Origin: an uncultured Comamonadaceae bacterium
GTDB taxonomy: Bacteria; Pseudomonadota; Gammaproteobacteria; Burkholderiales; Burkholderiaceae_C
Assembly: GCA_937871735.1 (NCBI GenBank)
Contig: CALMOI010000209.1
Location: 1 to 5,433, forward strand
Length of the DNA stretch: 5,433 bases
Direction: 5' to 3'
How positions within the stretch are numbered: the first letter of the stretch is position 1; every line of letters begins with the position of its first letter. This document shows, one piece after another, positions 1 through 5,283 of the stretch. Under the pieces are notes generated by a model that worked only from the letters and a program-made list of their open reading frames with translations, was not told the DNA's origin and did no database searches. The translations under genes and the position numbers were made by a program.

Positions 1-318
1 GGCAAGGTGGACGAGGAAGAGGGCGAGCCTCGGCGCGCCATCGCCGTGATCCAGCTCGCCAGCGAGGCTGACCGCCGCCAATTCGCCAGCCGCGCCGATC
101 TGCAAGTGCATTGGGTCTACAGCCCCGGCGATCTGGTCGCCGCCACCCGCAGCTTGACCTTGCCCAAGGGCGACGGCTACGCCTGGGCCGCCGGTGAAGC
201 CAGCGTCATGAAGACCGTGCGCCAAGTCCTGGCCGATGACCACCGCCAGCCCGGCGACGCACTGCACGCCGCCGCCTACTGGAAGCGCGGACAGGCGGAT
301 TTCCACGAACGGCTGTGA
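1..318 (+). CDS. Siderophore-interacting protein (ViuB-like flavin reductase), C-terminal part only
   Basis: The reading frame is open from base 1 and stops at TGA 316-318, giving the last 105 residues; the start lies outside the window. The segment matches the C-terminal NAD(P)H-binding (SIP) domain of the siderophore-interacting family. Visible signs are a VIQLASEADR strand-helix, LQVHWVY, the YAWAAGEA motif near residue 60 and the ending AAYWKRG...FHERL, a signature of this family's C-terminus. Known members (ViuB, YqjH, FscN types) are cytoplasmic FAD proteins of about 240-280 residues that reduce ferric siderophores to release Fe2+. The N-terminal FAD-binding barrel is not visible here. 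The GTG at base 7 is an internal codon, not a start. The gene converges on the minus-strand transpeptidase gene with only 12 bases between the two stops, and no obvious terminator hairpin lies there. The family call is firm; the siderophore substrate cannot be told. Confidence 0.88.
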   Translation, partial: GKVDEEEGEPRRAIAVIQLASEADRRQFASRADLQVHWVYSPGDLVAATRSLTLPKGDGYAWAAGEASVMKTVRQVLADDHRQPGDALHAAAYWKRGQADFHERL

Positions 319-330
319 GGCGCAACGATC

Positions 331-1074
331 TCAGGCGGGCGCGCCGGGGTAAGTGAGCAACTCGCGCTGAATTTGCTCATACAACCCCGGCAGCCACGCC
401 GGTTCCTCGGCCTGCCGAGTGGGCATGGGGGATTGGCGCGAGTCGGTGGGGCTGATGAGGATGCGCACTTGCTCTTTGCCAACCAGCGCGGCCAGCGCAA
501 ACAGCGCTTCGGTTGCGCGGTTGCCCACGGCCAGACAGCCGACGGACGAGGCGGTGCCGTGGATCATGATGTCGCGGCCCAGTTGCGTGCGTCCGTCGGC
601 TTGGGCCTGACGGCGGTCAAAAGCGTTGGGGTAGTTGAGCCGGATCGAGACATGAAAGCGCCCGTTGGGGTTGAGAAATTCCGCACGGTACAGCCCCTCG
701 GGCACTTGGCCGTCGCCCTCGCGCAGCTTGGGGCCGGGCTGGCCGCTGAGGCCCAGAATGGGGTAGGTGCGAATCCTGTGCCACGACGTGTCGGGCTGGG
801 CGCGGGCGTAGACCTCCAACTTGCGGCTGTCCTTGAAGGCCACGTAACTGACCTCGGTAGGCGGAAACGGCACCTGCGCCGCCGCAAAGTCAGCCTGCCA
901 GGATGGCAGCACCTGCGCGCTTAGCGCCGCCAGCCGCTCGTCCACGCTGTAGCCGCCGCGCGCCTTGGCGTAGAGATAACCTGCTAGCGCCTCGCCGTGG
1001 TCGGTGGTGCAAACAGCCAGTGTTGCCGCGCCCACCACGGCGATCAGCAGCGCAACCCAGAGCCGAAGTTTCAT
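331..1074 (-). CDS. YafK/DpaA-like L,D-transpeptidase-fold murein enzyme (YkuD domain)
   Basis: This 247-residue protein is close in length to E. coli YafK (DpaA). An N-terminal hydrophobic segment (about residues 4-22) suggests Sec export, or a membrane anchor, to the periplasm. The YkuD catalytic domain spans roughly residues 73-208. Characteristic elements are GPKLREGDGQVPEGLY (114-129), the NPNGRFHVS and NYPNAFDR segments (135-154) and the catalytic motif IMIHG...SVGC, with His172 and the likely nucleophile Cys180. The G-x-K-x-x-E-G-D...PEG and FN/LNPN...YPNAYDR-like pattern is typical of the YafK branch (COG3034) rather than the cross-linking ErfK/YbiS branch. E. coli DpaA detaches Braun lipoprotein from peptidoglycan; whether this enzyme hydrolyses or cross-links is inference. 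A LAVC sequence at 19-22 resembles a lipobox, but Val before the Cys is unusual, so a lipoprotein is doubtful. It starts 27 bases after the DUF2867 gene, with no strong Shine-Dalgarno, and is probably the last gene of the baeS operon. Confidence 0.87.
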   Translation of the reverse strand: MKLRLWVALLIAVVGAATLAVCTTDHGEALAGYLYAKARGGYSVDERLAALSAQVLPSWQADFAAAQVPFPPTEVSYVAFKDSRKLEVYARAQPDTSWHRIRTYPILGLSGQPGPKLREGDGQVPEGLYRAEFLNPNGRFHVSIRLNYPNAFDRRQAQADGRTQLGRDIMIHGTASSVGCLAVGNRATEALFALAALVGKEQVRILISPTDSRQSPMPTRQAEEPAWLPGLYEQIQRELLTYPGAPA

Positions 1075-1101
1075 AGATCAGGATTTTGGCAATTCAAACG
1101 G

Positions 1102-1599
1102 CTAACCCAGCGGCCTGAGCGACGCCGGAGCAATCAATTTGTGCATGGGCCGCACCGGCAGCATGTACACGCGGCCCAGCCAATTTTTGACTTGCACGAT
1201 GGTGGTCACCGTCAGGATGCCGTCGCCTTTGTAAATCGACAGCGTGACGCGCAGGTGTTTGTCGTCGTCGCCGATGATGATTTCGTGGGGCGAGGTTTGC
1301 AGCAGCGTGAAGATTCCGATCCGATCCCCGATCTGGTAATCGCTGGCAGGCCGGTGGACATCCACATCGCCAAAGCTGCCCAAATCCTTGAGCCCGATGG
1401 CCGAGGTGATGCGGTTACGCAGCCGCATACAAAACTCCACCCATTTCGGCGCGTGGGCAAACACCTGCATGAGCAGCTCAAACACCGACCGCTGCGGCTC
1501 GCGCAGGCGGATGCTCCAGGCGTCATGGAAATACGCCCCGGCGATCAGATGGCGAATGGCGCTGTCTGGGGGGAGGGTGGAGGCGTAGGGGGTGTTCAT
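1102..1599 (-). CDS. DUF2867-family protein
   Basis: A 165-residue soluble protein with no signal peptide or membrane segment, probably cytoplasmic. It fits the DUF2867 family by its length and by a run of typical elements: HDAWSIRL near residue 25, an amphipathic helix W53-VEFCMRLRNRI, the IGDRIGIF segment near 90, GDDDKHLRVTLSI (110-122), VTTIVQVKNWLGRVYM (131-146) and a final PMHKLIAP. The biochemical role of this family is unknown to me; I recall a link to the Bet v 1/SRPBCC-like ligand-binding fold but cannot confirm it here. The ATG at 1599 is chosen because it lies only 2 bases after the baeR stop. The open frame continues upstream to 1854, but that extension is the antisense-free shadow of baeR and is low-complexity Arg/Pro. 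The 2-base spacing and poor Shine-Dalgarno suggest translation coupled to baeR. Its position between a stress regulator and a cell-wall enzyme hints at an envelope-related job, by inference only. Confidence 0.8.
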   Translation of the reverse strand: MNTPYASTLPPDSAIRHLIAGAYFHDAWSIRLREPQRSVFELLMQVFAHAPKWVEFCMRLRNRITSAIGLKDLGSFGDVDVHRPASDYQIGDRIGIFTLLQTSPHEIIIGDDDKHLRVTLSIYKGDGILTVTTIVQVKNWLGRVYMLPVRPMHKLIAPASLRPLG

Positions 1600-1601
1600 G
1601 C

Positions 1602-2387
1602 TCAGGCTTCGATGATTTCCAACTTGTACCCCACCCCATAAATCGACCGTATCGGCTCCTGGCCGGGGCAAGCCTGTTCGAGTTTGCGGCGCAGGTTTTT
1701 GATGTGGCTGTCTACGGTGCGGTCGCTTAGGGTGCGTTGGTCGGGGTGGAGTTTGTCGAGCAGTTGGTCGCGGGAGAAGACGCGGCCCGGCTGGCGCGCC
1801 AGGGCGGCGAGCAGGCGGAATTCGACGGGGGTCAGGTCTAGGGGCTGGCCGCACAGACTGGCGCTGTAGCTGCTTTCGTCGATGTGCAGGCCTTGGGGGT
1901 GGGCGGGGGCGCTGGGCGCTTGGGTCGCTGACGGGGCTGGGTACGGGAGGAAGGCGGCGGGCTGAATGACAGTTCGACTGACAGGTTGTGTGGCGGGTGG
2001 CACGACGAATGGCGCGGCGGGGCGCTGGCGGCGCAGCACGGCTTTGACGCGGGCCACGACTTCGCGCGGGCTGAAGGGTTTGCAGATGTAGTCGTCGGCC
2101 CCGGCGTCCAGGCCGATCAGGCGGTCAACTTCTTCGACTTTGGCGGTGAGCATGATGACGGGCAGGTCGCTGAAGCGGCGCAGCTCGCGGCAGATGCTCA
2201 GGCCGTCTTGCCCCGGCAGCATCAAGTCCAGCACGATCAGCGCCGGGGGCTGTTGGCGCACAGCGGGCAGCACGTCCAGGCCGTGGTTCAGGATGCGGGT
2301 GAGGTAGCCGCTGGCGCTTAAGTAGTCGGCGACCAGTTGGGCTAGGCGGGGTTCGTCTTCGACGATCAAGATGGTGTCGGGAGTCAT
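1602..2387 (-). CDS. baeR: BaeR-like OmpR-family response regulator
   Basis: A 261-residue two-domain response regulator. The receiver domain covers residues 4-120, with the acidic pair E10/D11, phosphoacceptor D54 in VLDLMLPGQDGL, T81 in MLTAK and K103-P104 in YICKPFSPREVV. The winged-helix DNA-binding domain covers about 168-258, with LDLTPVEFRLLAALA, the recognition-helix region SDRTVDSHIKNLRRKLE and the closing wing IRSIYGVGYKLE. The RRFSDLPVIML, ADDYICKPFSPREVVARVK and DRTVDSHIKNLRRKLE stretches closely resemble E. coli BaeR, which with BaeS answers envelope stress and activates mdtABC and acrD there. It starts 12 bases after the baeS stop, with no clear Shine-Dalgarno, so coupling to baeS is likely. 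Odd feature: the interdomain linker (about 122-166) is Pro/Ala-rich and, compared with E. coli BaeR from memory, about 30 residues longer. The regulon cannot be read from this sequence. Confidence 0.93.
   Translation of the reverse strand: MTPDTILIVEDEPRLAQLVADYLSASGYLTRILNHGLDVLPAVRQQPPALIVLDLMLPGQDGLSICRELRRFSDLPVIMLTAKVEEVDRLIGLDAGADDYICKPFSPREVVARVKAVLRRQRPAAPFVVPPATQPVSRTVIQPAAFLPYPAPSATQAPSAPAHPQGLHIDESSYSASLCGQPLDLTPVEFRLLAALARQPGRVFSRDQLLDKLHPDQRTLSDRTVDSHIKNLRRKLEQACPGQEPIRSIYGVGYKLEIIEA
1895..1946 (+). other. G-run cluster fitting the G-quadruplex consensus, inside baeR
   Basis: The plus strand (template strand for baeR) carries G5-T-G3-C-G5-CGCT-G3 at 1895-1916, which satisfies the G3+N1-7 quadruplex rule. 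Further G3-G4 runs follow at 1922, 1933, 1939 and 1944. The cluster coincides with proline and alanine codons of the baeR interdomain linker, so much of it is explained by coding of Pro (CCC/CCG read on the minus strand). Folding in the cell is untested and a biological role is speculative. Confidence 0.4.
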
Positions 2388-2399
2388 GTGAGCTTTGCT

Positions 2400-3845
2400 T
2401 TATGCGCTGGCGGTTGGGGCGATGGGTGCGGGCAAGTCGGCGGCGAGGGCCAGGGGCAGGCGGATGTGGATCCACAGGCCGCCCAGGGGTGAGGGGCGAG
2501 CGTCGATCTGGCCGCCGTGGGCTAGCACGATGCTGCGGCAAATCGCCAGCCCCAGGCCGCTGCCGCCGCTGGCCCGTCCGCGCGAGGCTTCGACGCGGAA
2601 GAAACGTTCAAACAGGCGCGGTAACAGCTCGGGCGCTGCCCCAGGGTGCGAGTCTTGCAGGTCGATAAGGGCTTGCGCGTCCTGGCGCTGTACCCGCACG
2701 CGCAGGCTGCCGCCGGGGTCGGTGTAGCGCACGGCGTTGTCCAGCAGGTTGTGCAGCAACTGGCCCAGGCGCGCCGGGTCGGCTTGCACGGGGATAGTGG
2801 TGGGCGGGGTTTGCACGTCCAGGTGCAAACGGGCGTCGGCGCAGCGGGTGGCAAAGGTGGCGGCTTCTTGGGCGACCAGGGCGGCCAAGTCCAGCGCCTG
2901 GGTGCGGTAGCGCAGCGCGCCCACGTCGGCCAGCGCCAGTTCGTGCAGGTCGCCGACCAGTTGCGACAGGGTGGCGACTTCGTTGTGCAGCACTTGCAGG
3001 CCCTGCGGGGTCAGGGGGTGGATGCCGTCTTGCATGGCTTCGATTTCGCCGCGCAGCACGGCCAGCGGGGTGCGCAGCTCGTGCGAGATGTCGGCCATGA
3101 AGTCGCGGCGGCTTTGCTCGTTGCGCTCCAGCGCCAGCGCCAGTTGGTTGAAGTCGTGCGCCAGTTGGCCGACTTCGTCTTGGCTGCTGACGGCGACGCG
3201 GGTGTCGTAGTGCCCGGCGGCCAGTTGGTGCGTGGCGCGGGCCACTTGGCGCACTGGGGCCAGCAGCGCGCGCGCCACCCACCACGCCACCAGTGCGGCC
3301 AGCAGCAGCGCCAGCACGCCCATTGCCAAGGTGGCGCGCAGCTGGTCGCCCTGAAAATTCAACGCAGCGGCGTCAGTCACAGACTCAATCGGGGCCAAGA
3401 TGATCCAGCCCACGGTGTTGCCTTGCACCACGACTTCGCGCTGCTCCGAGTTGGCGAAGATGTGCGGGTAGCCGATGACCAGTTGGCGCTGCGGGTCTAG
3501 CAGCGTCATGCGTCGCCCCAAGCCCAGCAGGTGCGGCGAGCGCAAGGCCACTTCGCTTTCCCAAGAGATTTCACCTTCGCGCTCCAGCGGTGGCGGTGGC
3601 TCCAGCAGCCGAAACCATACGCCGGGGTGATTGCGCACAAACTCCCAGCTGTTGTTGTGTTCTATGTAGGCGGTTTGCAAGCGCGGCAGCGCCGCTGTCA
3701 TTTGCTGCGTGGCTTGGCCGTTGAGGTAGCCCATGAAGCCCCGGCTCAAGTTCAACTGCGCCGCCGCGCCCATGACCAGCGCCACCAGCGTGGCCGTGGC
3801 CAGCACGGCCAAAAAGAGTTGAATGGTGATGCCGGGGCGTTTCAT
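2400..3845 (-). CDS. baeS: BaeS-like sensor histidine kinase
   Basis: A 481-residue inner-membrane histidine kinase, close to the usual BaeS length. Order of parts: TM1 about residues 8-30; periplasmic sensor about 31-170; TM2 about 171-193 (LAMGVLALLLAALVAWWVA); HAMP about 191-243 (LLAPVRQVARATHQLAAG); DHp helix with the H box MADISHELRTPLAVLRGE, phosphorylated His255; and the ATPase domain with N box HNLLDNAVRYT (N366, N370), G1 box DSHPG (398-402), F box LFERFFR and G2 box GGSGLGLAI (427-435). RRDFMADISHELRTPLAV, the following GEIEAMQDG and the RASGGSGLGLAIC stretch mark the BaeS subfamily. The sensor domain keeps a W-EFVRNHP element and the VNG/VQGN-like strand leading to IILAPIE. ATG 3845 is chosen because MKRPGITIQLFLA matches the family N-terminus and an AGG lies 6 bases upstream; the in-frame ATG at 3920 would overlap the divergent gene. 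It is the first gene of the probable operon and phosphorylates BaeR. The stimulus here is unknown. Confidence 0.93.
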   Translation of the reverse strand: MKRPGITIQLFLAVLATATLVALVMGAAAQLNLSRGFMGYLNGQATQQMTAALPRLQTAYIEHNNSWEFVRNHPGVWFRLLEPPPPLEREGEISWESEVALRSPHLLGLGRRMTLLDPQRQLVIGYPHIFANSEQREVVVQGNTVGWIILAPIESVTDAAALNFQGDQLRATLAMGVLALLLAALVAWWVARALLAPVRQVARATHQLAAGHYDTRVAVSSQDEVGQLAHDFNQLALALERNEQSRRDFMADISHELRTPLAVLRGEIEAMQDGIHPLTPQGLQVLHNEVATLSQLVGDLHELALADVGALRYRTQALDLAALVAQEAATFATRCADARLHLDVQTPPTTIPVQADPARLGQLLHNLLDNAVRYTDPGGSLRVRVQRQDAQALIDLQDSHPGAAPELLPRLFERFFRVEASRGRASGGSGLGLAICRSIVLAHGGQIDARPSPLGGLWIHIRLPLALAADLPAPIAPTASA

Positions 3846-3851
3846 GCAGAG

Positions 3852-3854
3852 CCT
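3852..3854 (-). promoter_or_regulatory. Likely ribosome binding site of baeS
   Basis: On the minus strand an AGG core (within GACAGG) lies 6 bases before ATG 3845. It is short, but it supports this start over the in-frame ATG at 3920, whose extra 25 residues are unlike the family N-terminus. Confidence 0.4.
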
Positions 3855-3891
3855 GTCATGCGGGGTCTTCCAAATTTCCTGCACATTTTGC

Positions 3892-3897
3892 GGTGAG
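3892..3897 (+). promoter_or_regulatory. Likely ribosome binding site of the ferric-reductase-like gene
   Basis: GGTGAG lies 9 bases before ATG 3907. An ATG at 3899 is closer but out of frame. In-frame ATGs further upstream (3823, 3829, 3844) would run into baeS and add a non-hydrophobic, Cys-rich lead, so 3907 is the best start. Confidence 0.55.
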
Positions 3898-3906
3898 CAT
3901 GGCCGC

Positions 3907-5253
3907 ATGAATCGAATCAAGCATTTTTTAACGGGCGCTTTAGCGCTCTTGACCGCGCTGTGGTGGCTGGCCGAGCCCGCATCGCCGCAGCCGCTGACTT
4001 ACTTTGCCTTTCGCACCGTGTACATGCAGTACAGCGGCGTGATTGCGATGGGGGTGATGAGCATCGCCATGCTGCTGGCGTTGCGCCCCACATGGTTGGA
4101 ATCGCACTTTGACGGGCTGGACAAAATGTACCGCCTGCACAAGTGGTTGGGCATCACCGCGCTGGTGACTTCGGTGCTGCACTGGTGGCTGGGCCAAGGC
4201 ACCAAGTGGATGGTGGGCTGGGGCTGGCTGGTGCGCCCGCCGCGTGGCCCGCGCCCTGCGCCGCCCGATCAAAGCTGGATTGAAGCCTGGTTCAACACCC
4301 AGCGCCATTTGGCTGAGAGCGTGGGCGAGTGGGCGTTTTATGCCGCCGCGCTGCTGATGGTGCTGGCACTGGTCAAACGCTTTCCGTACCACTGGTTTGC
4401 CAAGACGCACCAATTGCTGGCGGTGGCGTACTTGGCGCTGGTGTTTCACTCGGCGGTGCTGGTCAAGTTTGCGTATTGGGGGCAGCCCGTGGGTTGGGTG
4501 CTGGCCCCGCTGATGGCCGGTGGCACCGTGGCGGCGGCGTTGGTGCTGCTGGGCCGCATGGGTGCGCGGCGCAAAGTGCAAGGCACCGTCACGGCGCTGA
4601 CGCAGTACACCAAGCTGGGCACGCTGGAAACCCACATCACCTTGAACCCCGGCTCCCACTGGCCCGGCCACGCGGCGGGGCAATTCGCCTTCGTCACCAT
4701 CAACCGCAAGGAAGGTGCGCACCCGTACACCATCGCGTCAGCGTGGAATGCGGACACGCGCCAGCTCACCTTCATCACCAAAGCGCTGGGCGACCACACC
4801 CGGCAATTGCCCGCCTTGCTCCAACCCGACATGGCCGTGACGGTGGAAGGCCCCTACGGACGCTTCAACTTTGAAGACGACCAACCGCGCCAAATTTGGG
4901 TGGGCGCGGGCATCGGCATCACGCCCTTCGTCGCCCGGATGAAGCAACTGGCGGCCAGCGGTGCGCGTGACGTGCAAATCGACCTGTTCCACCCCACCGC
5001 GCAGGCTGACGAGGGCGCGCTGGCCAAACTCCAAGCCGATGCGCGCGCCGCAGGCATTCGCTTGCATGTGCTGGTCGATGCCCGAGATGGCCACTTAGAC
5101 GGCGAGCGCATACGCCGCGCCGTGCCCCGTTGGCAAGAAGCCAGCGTGTGGTTTTGCGGCCCGGTGCCGTTCGGTCAAGCCCTGCGCGCCGACATGGCGG
5201 CCAGCGGCTTGCCACGCAGCGCCTTCCACCAAGAGCTGTTTCACATGCGTTGA
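3907..5253 (+). CDS. Ferric-reductase-like transmembrane oxidoreductase with FAD/NAD(P)H-binding domain
   Basis: A 448-residue inner-membrane flavocytochrome-type protein. The N-terminal half has about six membrane helices (near residues 6-22, 40-60, 78-97, 138-157, 168-185, 196-216). Two pairs of His sit 13-14 residues apart on adjacent helices: H78/H92 (RLHKWLG...VLHWW) and H168/H181 (THQLLAVAYLALVFH), the arrangement of bis-His haem b binding in the ferric reductase/NOX superfamily. The C-terminal half (about 224-448) is a ferredoxin-reductase-like module: flavin motif HPYTIAS (272-278), GPYGRF (315-320), pyridine-nucleotide loop GAGIGITPF (333-341), FCGP (416-419) and the closing FHQELF. 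It resembles the predicted ferric reductases of COG4097. It should pass electrons from cytoplasmic NAD(P)H through FAD and haem to an acceptor at the outer face; metal, oxygen or quinone cannot be told apart. A Trp/Pro-rich loop lies at about 96-128. It is divergent from baeS and probably single-gene, as the next gene is convergent. Confidence 0.88.
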   Translation: MNRIKHFLTGALALLTALWWLAEPASPQPLTYFAFRTVYMQYSGVIAMGVMSIAMLLALRPTWLESHFDGLDKMYRLHKWLGITALVTSVLHWWLGQGTKWMVGWGWLVRPPRGPRPAPPDQSWIEAWFNTQRHLAESVGEWAFYAAALLMVLALVKRFPYHWFAKTHQLLAVAYLALVFHSAVLVKFAYWGQPVGWVLAPLMAGGTVAAALVLLGRMGARRKVQGTVTALTQYTKLGTLETHITLNPGSHWPGHAAGQFAFVTINRKEGAHPYTIASAWNADTRQLTFITKALGDHTRQLPALLQPDMAVTVEGPYGRFNFEDDQPRQIWVGAGIGITPFVARMKQLAASGARDVQIDLFHPTAQADEGALAKLQADARAAGIRLHVLVDARDGHLDGERIRRAVPRWQEASVWFCGPVPFGQALRADMAASGLPRSAFHQELFHMR

Positions 5254-5283
5254 TGGGGCGCAGCTTGCGTGGGCCGGGCGGGC

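Larger units (their letters stand above)
3846..3906. promoter_or_regulatory. Divergent intergenic region between baeS and the ferric-reductase-like gene
   Basis: These 61 bases separate two divergently read start codons, so unless promoters lie inside the neighbouring genes, both must be here. The centre (about 3867-3889) is an A/T-rich pocket (CTTCCAAATTTCCTGCACAT) in otherwise GC-rich DNA, as expected of a promoter or operator. It holds two TTCC half-sites 8 bases apart (3868 and 3876). No convincing -35/-10 pair and no match to the enterobacterial BaeR box could be assigned by eye. Promoter function is inferred from gene arrangement. Confidence 0.5.

Noticed and set aside
319..330. Transcription terminator between the two convergent genes
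   Set aside because: Only 12 bases lie between the stops, and no stem with a following T-run was seen there or just inside the flanking genes.
373..924. A plus-strand open frame antisense to the L,D-transpeptidase gene
   Set aside because: The minus-strand frame holds the full YkuD signature including HG...SVGC; the plus frame shows no family features.
1568..1592. Second G-rich stretch as a possible quadruplex
   Set aside because: Only three runs of three or more G are available, with a long third loop, so it does not meet the usual four-run rule. It encodes the DUF2867 N-terminus.
997..1641. A plus-strand open frame antisense to the DUF2867 gene
   Set aside because: It crosses three gene boundaries of the opposite strand and has no recognisable motif; the DUF2867 frame explains the region.
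1600..1854. N-terminal extension of the DUF2867 frame by 85 residues
   Set aside because: The extension is Arg/Pro low-complexity sequence overlapping the DNA-binding domain of baeR in another frame. ATG 1599 gives a family-like length.
2646..3500. A 284-codon plus-strand open frame antisense to baeS
   Set aside because: It is rich in Gln, Gly, Val and His with no family motif, and lies wholly over the well-supported BaeS kinase. It is a typical GC-rich shadow frame.
3861..3890. BaeR operator similar to the enterobacterial consensus
   Set aside because: The A/T-rich pocket shares only short TTCC pieces; there is no convincing match to the published box as I remember it, so no operator is called.
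3846..3920. Longer BaeS N-terminus starting at 3920
   Set aside because: The extra 25 residues are non-homologous to the BaeS family start and would overlap the divergent gene; ATG 3845 with upstream AGG fits better.
3940..4722. A 260-codon minus-strand open frame antisense to the ferric-reductase-like gene
   Set aside because: Composition is Arg/Gln/His-rich with no recognisable domain, while the opposite strand encodes clear haem and flavin motifs.
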